Source: Planctomycetota bacterium
GTDB lineage: Bacteria > Planctomycetota > Planctomycetia > Gemmatales > Gemmataceae
DNA length: 64,000 nt
Direction of reading: 5' to 3'
Assembly (NCBI GenBank): GCA_016191165.1
Contig: JACPPF010000169.1
Location: 1 to 64,000 of the forward strand
A program made the translations under genes and the position numbers. The notes beneath the pieces are model-generated. The model ran no database searches. It saw only the letters and a list, made by a program, of their open reading frames with translations, and was not told the DNA's origin. This document shows positions 18,289-27,281 of the stretch, in pieces (the first letter of the stretch is position 1; each line of letters begins with the position of its first letter).

Positions 18289-19536
18289 ATGTCTCGGAAG
18301 ACTCGTCGATACTTCGGAGTTCACTCTTCTCGTCGGGGCCTTCTTGACAGAAAGTGTTTTGCACGTTTTCGAGGATTATGCCTGGGCAGGTACAAAACAC
18401 CAGAAGAAGCTGCGATCGCATACAATCACGCCGCGATGTTGGTAGGCGGCGCAACGTTACCGCACAACATTATCCCACCGGAGAAACTCCCCTCTCCCGA
18501 ACGACAGGCTGAAATCACATCAGAGGTCCAATGTTGCCTGCATCAGCATGGGCCTCTTGGAAAGCCAACAGAAACCCGAGGAATGAACACCCTGTCCCAG
18601 CTAACAGCCCAAGGCGTAAGTAGCACAAGCGGCTATATCGGCGTGCGCTCGGACGCTGACAAAAAGTGGCGTGCGGAAGTTAATTGGGAATGCCGGCCGC
18701 TTTCTCTGGGCAGCTACGACTCTAAACACGAAGGGGCATATGCCCACAATTACGCCGTGCAACTGTTGGGGGGTGGTGAGCCGTTCACTAACGTCATCCC
18801 ACCAGAGTTGCTTCCGCCGGCCGAACGCTGTGTTCAGATCCAGGGGTTCGTGGAACAGCGGCTTCAGCAGTATGGATTTCCTGGAATGGATAGCGGCATT
18901 CAACAACACTGTGTATCCCTACAGCGGGTGAACGCAAAAACCGGCTATAGAGGGGTCGACGAAGTCAACGGAGGACGCCGATGGAGTGCCAAAGTTAGAG
19001 TGTCATACAATGGTCGCTCGTACTCTTTAGGCAGGTATCTAACGCGTCACGAAGCCGCACTGGCCTTCAATCGTGCCATTCTCGTGTTGTGTGCCGATTA
19101 CATCCCCCTCAACCAAATCGCGGATGAAGATCTTCCTACCCCAGAACGGCAGGAAGTTGTTCGGCTCAGTGTCGAACATAGGCTTTGGAAGCATGGAGTG
19201 ATCGAACAGCCACCTCTCACGCATGAGGATGCCTGTTACCTTGTGTGGATCAACTTGCACGAGGGATACCACGGAATAGCGTGGCACAAGGCCAGCAAAT
19301 CCTGGCAGGTGCGCTTCCCCTACCGAGGATCGACTTTGTGCCTTGGATACTGCAAAACTGGGTCCGAGAGTGCATTCGCATTCAACCACGCTGTCCGCGT
19401 TCTCGGCCTTCCCCCGTTCATTCTGAATGTGATCCCTGAGGAAGACATGCCTGACGTGGCTTCCCAACATCGTATTCGTGCCAAGGTAAATGCCCGGCTA
19501 GCAAGGCTGAAGATTGGTGGCGACGTGACCGCTTGA
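18289..19536 (+). CDS. Four-fold AP2/ERF-like DNA-binding protein
   Basis: A 415-residue protein made of four tandem AP2-like units of about 55-60 residues, each with a linker helix. The units begin at RRYFGV (about 6), SGYIGV (about 107), TGYRGV (about 215) and EGYHGI (about 325). Each has the three-stranded-sheet signature with LG.Y, then an A..YN.A or A..FN.A helix, then a conserved N.IP or N.I turn. Bacterial AP2 domains usually accompany HNH homing endonucleases; no HNH motif is visible here, so this is an AP2-only array. Four units would suit a long or repeated DNA site. The start follows GGAGG by about eight bases. It probably binds element DNA as a regulator or structural protein. Confidence 0.75.
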   Translation: MSRKTRRYFGVHSSRRGLLDRKCFARFRGLCLGRYKTPEEAAIAYNHAAMLVGGATLPHNIIPPEKLPSPERQAEITSEVQCCLHQHGPLGKPTETRGMNTLSQLTAQGVSSTSGYIGVRSDADKKWRAEVNWECRPLSLGSYDSKHEGAYAHNYAVQLLGGGEPFTNVIPPELLPPAERCVQIQGFVEQRLQQYGFPGMDSGIQQHCVSLQRVNAKTGYRGVDEVNGGRRWSAKVRVSYNGRSYSLGRYLTRHEAALAFNRAILVLCADYIPLNQIADEDLPTPERQEVVRLSVEHRLWKHGVIEQPPLTHEDACYLVWINLHEGYHGIAWHKASKSWQVRFPYRGSTLCLGYCKTGSESAFAFNHAVRVLGLPPFILNVIPEEDMPDVASQHRIRAKVNARLARLKIGGDVTA

Positions 19537-19562
19537 GATCAACGTGATGTTGAAAAACGAGG

Positions 19563-20012
19563 ATGGCCATGACCTTTAACAGATTGCGTGTAACTGACAA
19601 GCACGGTCACGAACTCGAAATCTTGTTCCGGAAGCTGATGGATCCGCTGCCATTCGGATGGAAAGCTGGATGGCACTGGGCGGTAGAGGCCTACGAAGCG
19701 GGATTAGAGCAGCCGCCGATTGGCTTCTGTTGGGTGTACGCCGCGGGAAGGCAAATGCTTGCCGCCCGAAGGCGGTACACGCCTGCACCGCTTGTTGAAT
19801 ACGTCCGCGTCTGCCATACCTACGAACGAAACGGCGTAGCGACTGCTCTTCTCGATGCCGCCCGAAAACGATGGCCAAACCTCGAATTGACGCCGGCTGC
19901 GACACCGCACGGAGAAGCGTTCCTGGCTGCATATCTGGCTCATGCCGAACAGGATGGCGATGACGGACGAGAGTTCGTGCGCCGTTTTCGAGAATACGAA
20001 GTCCGGTACTAA
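19563..20012 (+). CDS. GNAT-like acetyltransferase
   Basis: A 149-residue protein. The middle segment VEYVRVCHTYERNGVATALLDAARKRW (about residues 77-103) matches the acetyl-CoA-binding R/Q-x-x-G-x-A loop and following helix of GNAT N-acetyltransferases. The N-terminal strand region is short. A second in-frame ATG lies six bases downstream. The substrate is unknown. It sits between the AP2 array and a DNA methylase gene, so it may be cargo, or might modify an element or host protein. Confidence 0.6.
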   Translation: MAMTFNRLRVTDKHGHELEILFRKLMDPLPFGWKAGWHWAVEAYEAGLEQPPIGFCWVYAAGRQMLAARRRYTPAPLVEYVRVCHTYERNGVATALLDAARKRWPNLELTPAATPHGEAFLAAYLAHAEQDGDDGREFVRRFREYEVRY

Positions 20013-20060
20013 AGAGTAGTTTACTCGCAATCGACCTGCCCCTGGGATGAAGGAATGCAC

Positions 20061-20939
20061 ATGACTGACGGTCAACCCAACCTGGAGGAATCTGTTGCCG
20101 ATTCGGCCCACCACGCCTGGCACAACCGGAAGGGTCCTGACGCACCGATTGCCTGGTACGGCGGGAAATACTACCTGGCCGAATGGATCATCGGCCAGTT
20201 CCCCCCGCACCGGGTCTACGTCGAGCCGTTCGGCGGTATGGCCAACGTGATGCTCAAGAAGCATCCCAGCGAGGTAGAGATCTTCAACGATTTGGATGGC
20301 AGGGTGGTGAATTTCTTCCGTGTGCTGCGGGATCCAGCCATGCTCGTCGAGTTGAAACGGCGGTGCGAGCTGACTCCGTACAGCCGGGAAGAATTCAACG
20401 ACCTCATCGACACGCCCGACCCGCAAGACCCCATGGACCGAGCCTGGTGGTTCTTCGTCCGGTGCCGACAGGCCAGGGGCGGCATCGGCATGTCGGCCCT
20501 CACGAAGAACGCTTGGGCGGCCAGCACCCGGACCCGGCGACAGATGCCGGAGCCGGTGTCCAAGTACCTCGCCGCCATCGATGGCCTGGACGGCGTGGCC
20601 GCTCGTTTCCGTCACGTGATGATCGAACACCTGCCCGCCCTGGAGCTGATCCCGAAGTACGACGGCCCTGATGTATTGTTCTACTGCGACCCGCCGTACC
20701 CGGGTTCGACGCGCTCCGGCGGTAAGGCGGCAACCTACGGGATCGAGATGGATCAGCAAGATCACCACAATCTTTTGACCGTCCTCCGCCAGTGCCGCGG
20801 CCGAGTGCTGCTCAGCAGCTACGACTCGACCCACTACCGCACCATCCTGCACGACTGGCACTGCTTGGAAAAGGACACGCACGTACAGTTCTCCAACTCC
20901 GGCGGCCATCGCCGCGAGCTGTTGTGGAAGAACTGGTGA
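20061..20939 (+). CDS. D12-class DNA adenine methyltransferase (Dam-like)
   Basis: A 292-residue N6-adenine methylase. Motif I of the alpha class is seen in APIAWYGGKYYLAEWI and VYVEPFGGM; the catalytic motif IV is DPPY in FYCDPPYPGSTR near 207. The order motif X/I, target-recognition region, then DPPY fits the Dam/D12 family, and the length is normal. ATG 20061 is preferred because AAGGA precedes it; another ATG lies at 20055. No restriction endonuclease gene is adjacent, so it may be an orphan methylase protecting the element or regulating it. The target sequence cannot be read from the protein. Confidence 0.85.
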   Translation: MTDGQPNLEESVADSAHHAWHNRKGPDAPIAWYGGKYYLAEWIIGQFPPHRVYVEPFGGMANVMLKKHPSEVEIFNDLDGRVVNFFRVLRDPAMLVELKRRCELTPYSREEFNDLIDTPDPQDPMDRAWWFFVRCRQARGGIGMSALTKNAWAASTRTRRQMPEPVSKYLAAIDGLDGVAARFRHVMIEHLPALELIPKYDGPDVLFYCDPPYPGSTRSGGKAATYGIEMDQQDHHNLLTVLRQCRGRVLLSSYDSTHYRTILHDWHCLEKDTHVQFSNSGGHRRELLWKNW

Positions 20940-20969
20940 ACCGTCACACCCACGTATGAGGGAGATTAC

Positions 20970-21392
20970 ATGTTGAACAGCCCTGATTTATCCGAGGCTA
21001 CCAACGAATGTCGCTCGGTGACCCACTGTCTGACCGACCTGATTCGCACTGGCAAAGACGCTCAAATGATTCTGGAGCCAATCCGTTCATTTTGCAGGTT
21101 CGTCGGCTACGACGAAGATGCAGTTCGTCAGGGCGTGTGCGACGAAAGTAGCACGTTCGCCGCTCTGGTGAAACACGTTGACGCCCTGCACCATTTGTTC
21201 GAGCACTGGAATGAGCCTGCTTTCCCTGATCTCGTTCCCGAGGCCTTGATGCACCTCAAAAGGATCCACAAAGTCGTAGACAACGGAATCTTCTGCGAGC
21301 ATGTCGGCACATGGAACATCGCCTGGACCGGTCTCTATAACGCGGTGGCCAGCAAGAAATGCTCTGCGGCTCATACAAGCCAAAACGAATGA
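20970..21392 (+). CDS. Protein of unknown function
   Basis: A 140-residue helical, slightly acidic protein with a strong ribosome site (GAGGGAG) before ATG 20970. It follows the methylase gene by 30 bases. It contains several Cys and His residues, but not in a recognisable metal-binding spacing. Nothing indicates a function. Confidence 0.6.
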   Translation: MLNSPDLSEATNECRSVTHCLTDLIRTGKDAQMILEPIRSFCRFVGYDEDAVRQGVCDESSTFAALVKHVDALHHLFEHWNEPAFPDLVPEALMHLKRIHKVVDNGIFCEHVGTWNIAWTGLYNAVASKKCSAAHTSQNE

Positions 21393-21438
21393 ACCTGTCG
21401 TCATGATCGTGCAACCAGAAATCGAACTCGGACGCACC

Positions 21439-21678
21439 ATGAGCAAGAATCTGCCTCTGACGAATTCAGACAAACAGGCCATCGTAGACGATGAGGACTA
21501 CGAGTGGGCATCGAAGTACGCCTGGCGGCTCAACGACGACGGGCATGTCGTGCGAGATTGCAGCGACGACGACGGCAATCCAAAGATCATCTACCTTTGC
21601 AACGAGGTGATGAGCCGGGCGACGGGCACACCGCTCGAACGGTTCCGACCACCGAAGCCGCTGAAGCTACCGTCGTGA
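21439..21678 (+). CDS. Small protein resembling the N-terminal part of HNH/AP2 nucleases
   Basis: The 79-residue product begins MSKNLPLTNSDKQAIVDDED and continues YEWASKYAWRL. That block is like the opening segment of bacterial HNH-AP2 homing endonucleases (D-x-x-D-Y-E-W-x-x-x-x-x-W). The nuclease and AP2 parts are missing, so this is either a stand-alone domain or a remnant. Upstream in-frame starts at 21301 and 21403 exist; I preferred 21439 because the conserved part begins there. Its proximity to the AP2 array at 18289 is notable. Confidence 0.45.
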   Translation: MSKNLPLTNSDKQAIVDDEDYEWASKYAWRLNDDGHVVRDCSDDDGNPKIIYLCNEVMSRATGTPLERFRPPKPLKLPS

Positions 21679-21759
21679 GCTGCTTCCGACAGAGTGGTAA
21701 GACCTCCTGGCTTGGCATCCTTGAGAATCCAGCCTTCACCGCGAATGAGGAACCGACCT

Positions 21760-22275
21760 ATGAACCTCGCTACGTTTCTGCTTGCCGCCTACGGCACCCG
21801 TGTACACCGAACATCGTTCGGCGACGGATTGAGCATCAGGATCGACGACCAGAGCCAAGGAGACGTTCATTTGGGCTTTTGTCAGATCCATCTCTCCGCC
21901 CAAAGGTCCGACGACACATCCGTCCTCCTTGAGTTGTCACCAGCCCCGCACGACGCGGAGGTCGAAGAAATGGTGAATCGGCACGGTGGCCACATCACTC
22001 ATGGCTCAATCGGGGCCACCATCCAGCTCCCTCTCGGCCCAAGGGACGCTCGTCGCGTCCGCGACCTAGCCAGGGCCATCCGCCGGGTGACCCGCCGTGG
22101 GCAACGCTACCCAGACCCGAACTGGAAGTGGATTTGTCCCCGCACGGCGGACTCCCTGGAGCGGTTTGCCGAGTTGCTGGCACGGGCCAGGCGTCAACCG
22201 GCCAACCAATCCGCCAATGCTGAGCCCGGCCCGGCGTGCTCGGGCCGATCGAGTCACGAACCAAAGCGAGGCTGA
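21760..22275 (+). CDS. Protein of unknown function
   Basis: A 171-residue protein with a clear ribosome site (GAGGAACC) ahead of ATG 21760. The first 110 residues alternate strands and helices; the C-terminus is basic. No motif was recognised. The next gene starts three bases after its stop, so the two are probably translated together. Confidence 0.6.
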   Translation: MNLATFLLAAYGTRVHRTSFGDGLSIRIDDQSQGDVHLGFCQIHLSAQRSDDTSVLLELSPAPHDAEVEEMVNRHGGHITHGSIGATIQLPLGPRDARRVRDLARAIRRVTRRGQRYPDPNWKWICPRTADSLERFAELLARARRQPANQSANAEPGPACSGRSSHEPKRG

Positions 22276-22278
22276 ACC

Positions 22279-23250
22279 ATGCTCAACTACACGCTCGATC
22301 CCTACCAGCGGCAATACACGCCCGAAGCATTCGCTGCTTTGCAGGCGGCGTGGCTGCAACACCATCGGCACCAGCCGGTGACCACTGCCGCCATGCCCGC
22401 AGCCCTACCGCCCGAACTGGCACCACTCTCTGCTGATGAGCTGGAACCGTTGCACGACCGCCAGGTTGCCCTCCTTGGACGGATTGTCGCGGTGTACCAG
22501 AATCTGTGCGAAGTCTTTCACACGGCGGTCGGACTCGAGCTGGGGACCAACGAAGACCATGCCCTGCCGCCAAAGCCCACCCATGCCGCTGTGGTGTCTG
22601 ACGTTGGTCGCCGCGTTGATGAGCTTGTCCGGACCGCTGTCGTCGAGAACGCCTGGCGGATTCTCCACTACGGCAGCCTCCGCGAACTCATCACGAAAGA
22701 GCCCAAAAACCCCACCGCCACAAACCTGGGTCCGGAACCGGGCAAGGCCGCCGGCGAAAGGCTTTCCAGGGAATTCCACTTCGGCACTCCGTCACCCGAA
22801 ATGCGAAAACGTTACCGGATGCCGAATATAGACGAACCGTTTGAGCAATATCGCAAATATCTGGACGGGCTTCGGCCCAATCCCGACGGCACCACCACCG
22901 TCCACCGCATCCCCACCGCCATCCGCCCGCGGCCTTATCCCGAGGCCCTTGCCGTCATCAGCGGCCAGGGACAGGAGGCTGTGCGATTTGCTAGCGAGCT
23001 GTCCCCGCAGATCACAGACATCTTTTGCATGGCAGTCCGGATCGACCTCGGCCTGGCGGCCGAAGGGGAAAACGTGGACCACCTCGTCGGCGGACTCGAT
23101 CATCTCGGCGAGGCTGTAGCCATTCTCTTCGACCAGATCCTGGAGGCAACTGCAAACATGGCCCGCTTCGTCACGATCGCTCCCGTGAAAGCCATGGTGA
23201 TGGCAAACATGCTACGCACACCGCCGCGGCGACAGAAGCGTCGGCGTTAG
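22279..23250 (+). CDS. Protein of unknown function
   Basis: A 323-residue protein, mostly helical, starting three bases after the previous stop. A proline-rich segment with HRIPTAIRPRPYPEALAV lies in the centre, and the last ten residues are strongly basic (RRQKRRR). No catalytic motif is seen. It belongs to a compact three-gene run with its upstream neighbour and the TPR gene. Confidence 0.6.
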   Translation: MLNYTLDPYQRQYTPEAFAALQAAWLQHHRHQPVTTAAMPAALPPELAPLSADELEPLHDRQVALLGRIVAVYQNLCEVFHTAVGLELGTNEDHALPPKPTHAAVVSDVGRRVDELVRTAVVENAWRILHYGSLRELITKEPKNPTATNLGPEPGKAAGERLSREFHFGTPSPEMRKRYRMPNIDEPFEQYRKYLDGLRPNPDGTTTVHRIPTAIRPRPYPEALAVISGQGQEAVRFASELSPQITDIFCMAVRIDLGLAAEGENVDHLVGGLDHLGEAVAILFDQILEATANMARFVTIAPVKAMVMANMLRTPPRRQKRRR

Positions 23251-23269
23251 CCTCATTCAAGGAGCTGCC

Positions 23270-24217
23270 ATGACCGCCGATGACCTACCTGTACCGATCC
23301 GAAAAGCAGCTGCCGAGACCGCTTTCCGCCGTTGCGAGGAGGCCCGCGAGCACGCCCGGGAGGGCCGCTGGGAAGAGGCTGTTGCCGCCGCCACCCGCGC
23401 CATCGAGGCGGACCCGGACTGCCTTGAGGCGTACCAATTTCGCGCCAGCCTGCATCTACCCCAATGCGATTGGCCGCCGGTGATCCGCGACTTGACCGAG
23501 GTTCTTCGCCTGAAACCCGACCACGCGGAAGCCCACGGCAATCGGGCGTTCGCCTACCTCCGAACCGGGCAGCTCGAGCGGGCGATCCTGGATTGTGAGC
23601 GGGCTGTCGAACTCAACAGCCTCGACCCCCGACCGTACGAGACGCGGGCATTCGCCTTGCGGAAGCTCGGACGGGCAGCCGAAGCAGCGGCCGATCTGCG
23701 ACGATCCCTGCTGCTGCGCTCCACGCCTGAGGAGATCGTAGCGACGGATTGCCGCGAGCGGCTCGTGACGCTAATGCACCGAGGCGACCGGTTCTTGAAA
23801 GCGGGCCAAATCGAGGAGTCGATCCAGGCCTTCAGTGCCGTTTTGGTCGAATGCCCCAATCATGTCCGAGCCCGATACCGAAGGGGACTGGCCTACCGCC
23901 GGGCCCGCCGGTTTCAAGAAGCCAGTCAGGACCTCGCCGAAGCGTGGCGGCTCAAGCGGGAACGGGACCGCATCGGTCGCGGCTACCTGGTGGCGATCGA
24001 GGGCACTCGCGGCGAGGCTCCGTGGGCCACCTTTCCAGACGACGCCGCGGGCAAGTACGCTGCAATCAGCCTCGCCGAAAATCTCGTGAACGATGCGTCT
24101 CCGATGGAAGGACTGCGGGATCGCCTCGGCGGCTTCCAGCGGGTCAAGGTGTATCACTTCCAGGGTGACTCGTTCCAAGTGATCGACTCGGTCTGGTCCG
24201 AAGAGCATCAAGACTAG
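23270..24217 (+). CDS. TPR-repeat protein
   Basis: A 315-residue protein behind AAGGAG. At least four tetratricopeptide units are visible: EGRWEEAVAAATRAIEADPD (about 37), a second ending LRLKPDHAEAHGNRAF, then GQLERAILDCERAVELN (about 102) and GQIEESIQAFSAVLVECPNH (about 185). TPR arrays mediate protein-protein contacts. The C-terminal 80 residues do not repeat and end in an acidic strand-rich segment. No signal peptide is seen, so it is probably cytoplasmic. The partner is unknown. Confidence 0.75.
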   Translation: MTADDLPVPIRKAAAETAFRRCEEAREHAREGRWEEAVAAATRAIEADPDCLEAYQFRASLHLPQCDWPPVIRDLTEVLRLKPDHAEAHGNRAFAYLRTGQLERAILDCERAVELNSLDPRPYETRAFALRKLGRAAEAAADLRRSLLLRSTPEEIVATDCRERLVTLMHRGDRFLKAGQIEESIQAFSAVLVECPNHVRARYRRGLAYRRARRFQEASQDLAEAWRLKRERDRIGRGYLVAIEGTRGEAPWATFPDDAAGKYAAISLAENLVNDASPMEGLRDRLGGFQRVKVYHFQGDSFQVIDSVWSEEHQD

Positions 24218-24400
24218 ACCAGCGACCATCGTTCGCATCGATGACATCTCACAAGCACCCGATCGTTCGTGACCGATAATCCGCGGTCATCATCATGGCC
24301 TCATCCGCCCAATGCCAGTGCCGTGGGTAGCTTGAAGACGCGGTGCCCACACACCTGGTCCTTTCAGGCCACGCCTCGCGTTACCTAACACGGAAATGCC

Positions 24401-24634
24401 ATGGGACTCGGGAACAGGAACTCATTCATGACCAGCGACACGGTTGAGTCCGGCCAAACCACTGTGGTTTCGAAGAAATGCGTCGAATCGCAAGCAGGGG
24501 CGAGCGAAAGTCGACCACAAAAAGGGAAAACTCCTGCCCCGCCCCACGGACTCGTCCCGGGGCCGCCGCCACCCGTTCCCTTGCACATCCTCTTTCCGCC
24601 AGGTCATCCGCTGCACGATCCCAGTTGGAATTGA
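24401..24634 (+). CDS. Possible small proline-rich protein
   Basis: A 77-residue frame from ATG 24401 with a Ser/Thr-rich first half and a Pro-rich second half (PGPPPPVPLHILFPPGHP). The ribosome site is weak. It lies in the 468-base gap between the TPR gene and the GHKL ATPase gene, on the same strand. It may be spurious; the rest of the gap holds nothing recognisable. Confidence 0.25.
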   Translation: MGLGNRNSFMTSDTVESGQTTVVSKKCVESQAGASESRPQKGKTPAPPHGLVPGPPPPVPLHILFPPGHPLHDPSWN

Positions 24635-24685
24635 GGGGATTGTTGACTGCCGCCGTGTGCGGCCAAGCGTCGCAAAGGAGCTCCT

Positions 24686-26149
24686 GTGAAAAATCGCTGG
24701 TTTGAAGTGGACAAACAAGGTTTGCGCAATCTTGTCGAACGACAGGGCATTGGCCGGCTGATCGCCGAACTGGTGCAAAACGCCCTGGACGAGGACGTGA
24801 CCATCGTGGCCGTTCAATTGTTGCCCTTGCCAGGCCGGCCCCTGGTGGCGCTCGCGGTTGAAGACGATGCGCCGGAGGGATTCCGCAACCTAGACCATGC
24901 CTTTACCCTTTTCGCCGACAGCTACAAGAAAAGCCTGCCGGAGAAGCGGGGCCGATTCAACCTTGGCGAAAAGCTCATTCTCGCCATGTGCCAAGAAGCC
25001 ACCATCGCCACGACGACCGGCTCCGTCATGTTCGGCGCCGACGGCGACCGACACGTCCGTCCGCGTTCCCGGCGAGAGCGCGGCTCCATGTTCCAGGCGG
25101 ACCTACGCATGAGCCGCGCCGAGTGTGACGAGACCTGCATCTATCTCCACTCATTGTTGATCCCGAACGGTGTCACCGTGACGTTGAACGGTGTCACGCT
25201 TTCGCCGCGACAGCCGATCCACACGTTCGACGCCAATCTGGAAACGGAGATTGCCGACGACGAACGCGTTCTGAGACGGCGAATGCGGAAGACCAGCATC
25301 GAACTTTACGAACCCCTTGTCGGGGAGACCGCGACGCTGTACGAACTCGGATTGCCCGTGGTCGAAACCGGGGACCGCTGGCACCTCAACGTCGCCCAGA
25401 AAGTGCCGCTCACGCTGAGCCGAGACAACGTGCCACCGGCCTACTTGCGCAACCTCCGGACATTCGTGCTGAATGAAATGCACGACCGGCTCACTACCGA
25501 GGATGTCAACACGGTTTGGGTCCAGCAAGCCACGTGCGACGACGCTTGTTCCCCGGAAGCCATCCGGACATTCCTGGACCGGCGGTTCGGTGATCACCGT
25601 GCCGCCTACGATCCGACCGACCCGGAGGCAAACAAAGCCATCCAGGCAGACGGCGGCACGATCATCACCAGCAGGATGCTGAAGAAGGAGCAATGGCAGA
25701 AAGCCAAGGAAGCCGGCGCGATTCACCCGGCCGGCAAGATCAAGCCGACGGCCAAGCCTTACAGCCTCGATCCAAACGCCCCGTCTGCCGACGTGATCTT
25801 GCCAGCGGACTGGACGAACGCCATGCGGACCATCGCGAGCTATGCCGTGTTTTTGGCCAAAGAATTGATGGATGTGGATCTCATCGTCATGATGGTCCGC
25901 ACGACGAACAACTTCGCAGCGTGCTACGGACAAGGCCGCCTCGACCTAAACCTATTTCGGCTCGGACATCGCTGGTTCGAGCAGGGAGCCAGCGAATCGG
26001 TCGATGCCCTGCTCCTGCATGAATTCGGCCACGAATTTTCTGGCGATCATTTGAGCAGCGACTTTCACGACGCCCTTTGCCGACTTGGCGCCAGGTTGAA
26101 GCGGCTTGCCTTGGAGAAACCCGAAGCCTTTCGCGCATTCACGCGGTGA
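24686..26149 (+). CDS. GHKL-type ATPase with C-terminal HEFGH metallopeptidase-like motif
   Basis: A 487-residue protein starting at GTG, placed eight bases after AAAGGAG. The N-terminal third has the ATP-binding Bergerat fold of the GHKL group (Hsp90, MutL, histidine kinases): the N-box in LIAELVQNALDED (about 26-38), the D-containing G1 strand ALAVEDDAPEG, and GRFNLGEKLIL as G2. There is no HisKA domain. Near residue 445 the segment LLLHEFGHEFSGDHLSSDFH contains HExxH, the zinc-binding signature of zincin peptidases, with a further His and Asp downstream. An ATPase with a protease-like C-terminus could be a chaperone-protease or an abortive-infection sensor. Both activities are inferred from motifs. 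The nearest plus-strand gene downstream is 4 kb away, so it is the last gene of this run. Confidence 0.65.
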   Translation: MKNRWFEVDKQGLRNLVERQGIGRLIAELVQNALDEDVTIVAVQLLPLPGRPLVALAVEDDAPEGFRNLDHAFTLFADSYKKSLPEKRGRFNLGEKLILAMCQEATIATTTGSVMFGADGDRHVRPRSRRERGSMFQADLRMSRAECDETCIYLHSLLIPNGVTVTLNGVTLSPRQPIHTFDANLETEIADDERVLRRRMRKTSIELYEPLVGETATLYELGLPVVETGDRWHLNVAQKVPLTLSRDNVPPAYLRNLRTFVLNEMHDRLTTEDVNTVWVQQATCDDACSPEAIRTFLDRRFGDHRAAYDPTDPEANKAIQADGGTIITSRMLKKEQWQKAKEAGAIHPAGKIKPTAKPYSLDPNAPSADVILPADWTNAMRTIASYAVFLAKELMDVDLIVMMVRTTNNFAACYGQGRLDLNLFRLGHRWFEQGASESVDALLLHEFGHEFSGDHLSSDFHDALCRLGARLKRLALEKPEAFRAFTR

Positions 26150-26452
26150 GCCCCTTCCTCACGGCAGGGAGCTTCATCGCGAAGAATAATCCCATGTTCG
26201 TCAAGAACGCGACTCGCCGACCGAGACCAATTGCAAACTTCGGTTCATGTAACGTTGATGTGACCGAAGCGAGCAATGATCCGGCCCCGGAACACCGGGA
26301 TCAATGAACCCGAGCTCAACGACTCGCAAAAATGGCAGGTAACCTGTTTTCGTGGAGTACGTCGAACCGACATCGATTCCACCGGTAGCTGCTGGTCCAG
26401 AAAGCGGTGCTAAAGCGATTTGTCGCGAATGGTCAGGCGACAGGCCGACCTG
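26150..26452. other. Convergent intergenic region
   Basis: These 303 bases lie between the plus-strand ATPase gene and the 3' end of the minus-strand operon. They contain no open frame that looks real. A strong 8-bp hairpin (26459-26479) sits just inside the last codons of the minus-strand gene, with no T-tract on either side. No other structure was recognised. Confidence 0.45.
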
Positions 26453-27226
26453 TTAGAGCGCGGCGGCGAATCCGCCGCGTGACCATCTCCACAAAGCGGA
26501 GTGCATTTCACCAGGCACAATGCCGGTCGTTTTCAGGATTGCCCTCCAAATCCTCTCGACTTCCTTGGGATGAACTCCCTCATCGGCTAGGCCGAGCCGA
26601 ACCGTGCTTTTCACGATGTGCGTATCTGGAATGATTGAGATGTTACCGGTGTTTGACAGATGCGCGTCGGTGAAGCTGGTTACGATGAACAGCCAGTAGT
26701 TCGACAGCTTGATGCCGCCGAGATAAGGGAAGCGATCTTTCTTGTCGACTTGGAGGGTACGGATGATGACATCGACATCGTGCTGCCCCTCCTCCAAGAT
26801 CTTGCGAGGGTCGCCGTCGTAATGGTCGCAGAGCGTCCGGCAAATCCGCATCCAGATCTCCGGGTGCCGATTCGTTTGCAACGCAAGCCTGTGCTTGATG
26901 AGGTCTTTTGCGACTCGGCCGCGATCCCGCGCGCAAACATTCTCGGGAGAGAAGAGGTAAGCTGTGTCCGGATCATTAAAGGTTCGTAGGGCGCTCTGCC
27001 ACATTGCCGGGGAACTGCGCTGGAAGTTCACGCAGCAAGGGAGCGTGAAGTACAGATAATTCTCTCTGCTTCCGCGTGGAAGGTCGGGATGCACCTCGTG
27101 CTGCTCAGGCCCTTCGATCGCTCCTGCAAGAAATAAGGCGTGCAGCTTTCTGATTCTTCGGATCACATCTGCGGTCGGCAGGACCGCAGAGCGTGCTCGC
27201 CGAGGATGACGCTCGTGGTTGTTCAC
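26453..27226 (-). CDS. Protein with HhH-GPD-like features (possible DNA glycosylase)
   Basis: A 257-residue protein, last gene of the MarR-led operon. The segment IIPDTHIVKSTVRLGL near 205 resembles the PVDTHVxRVxxRLGL block of HhH-GPD DNA glycosylases, which carries the catalytic Asp. The preceding GGIKLSNYWLFIV could stand for the helix-hairpin-helix. The rest does not resemble well-known glycosylases, and no iron-sulfur cysteines are seen at the end. The start is GTG, with AAAGGA/AAGGAT upstream. Alternatively it may be an unrelated all-helical protein. In this operon it would fit base removal or release from modified nucleic acid, together with the kinase and methyltransferase. Confidence 0.4.
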   Translation of the reverse strand: MNNHERHPRRARSAVLPTADVIRRIRKLHALFLAGAIEGPEQHEVHPDLPRGSRENYLYFTLPCCVNFQRSSPAMWQSALRTFNDPDTAYLFSPENVCARDRGRVAKDLIKHRLALQTNRHPEIWMRICRTLCDHYDGDPRKILEEGQHDVDVIIRTLQVDKKDRFPYLGGIKLSNYWLFIVTSFTDAHLSNTGNISIIPDTHIVKSTVRLGLADEGVHPKEVERIWRAILKTTGIVPGEMHSALWRWSRGGFAAAL

Positions 27227-27281
27227 AGATTCATCCTTTCCTTTCTGCTTTGCCTATGGCTCGGATTATGCCGGCACCGGT

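Noticed and set aside
26459-26479. Strong 8-bp GC hairpin as a terminator
   Set aside because: It lies within the last codons of the minus-strand gene and no T-tract follows on either strand.
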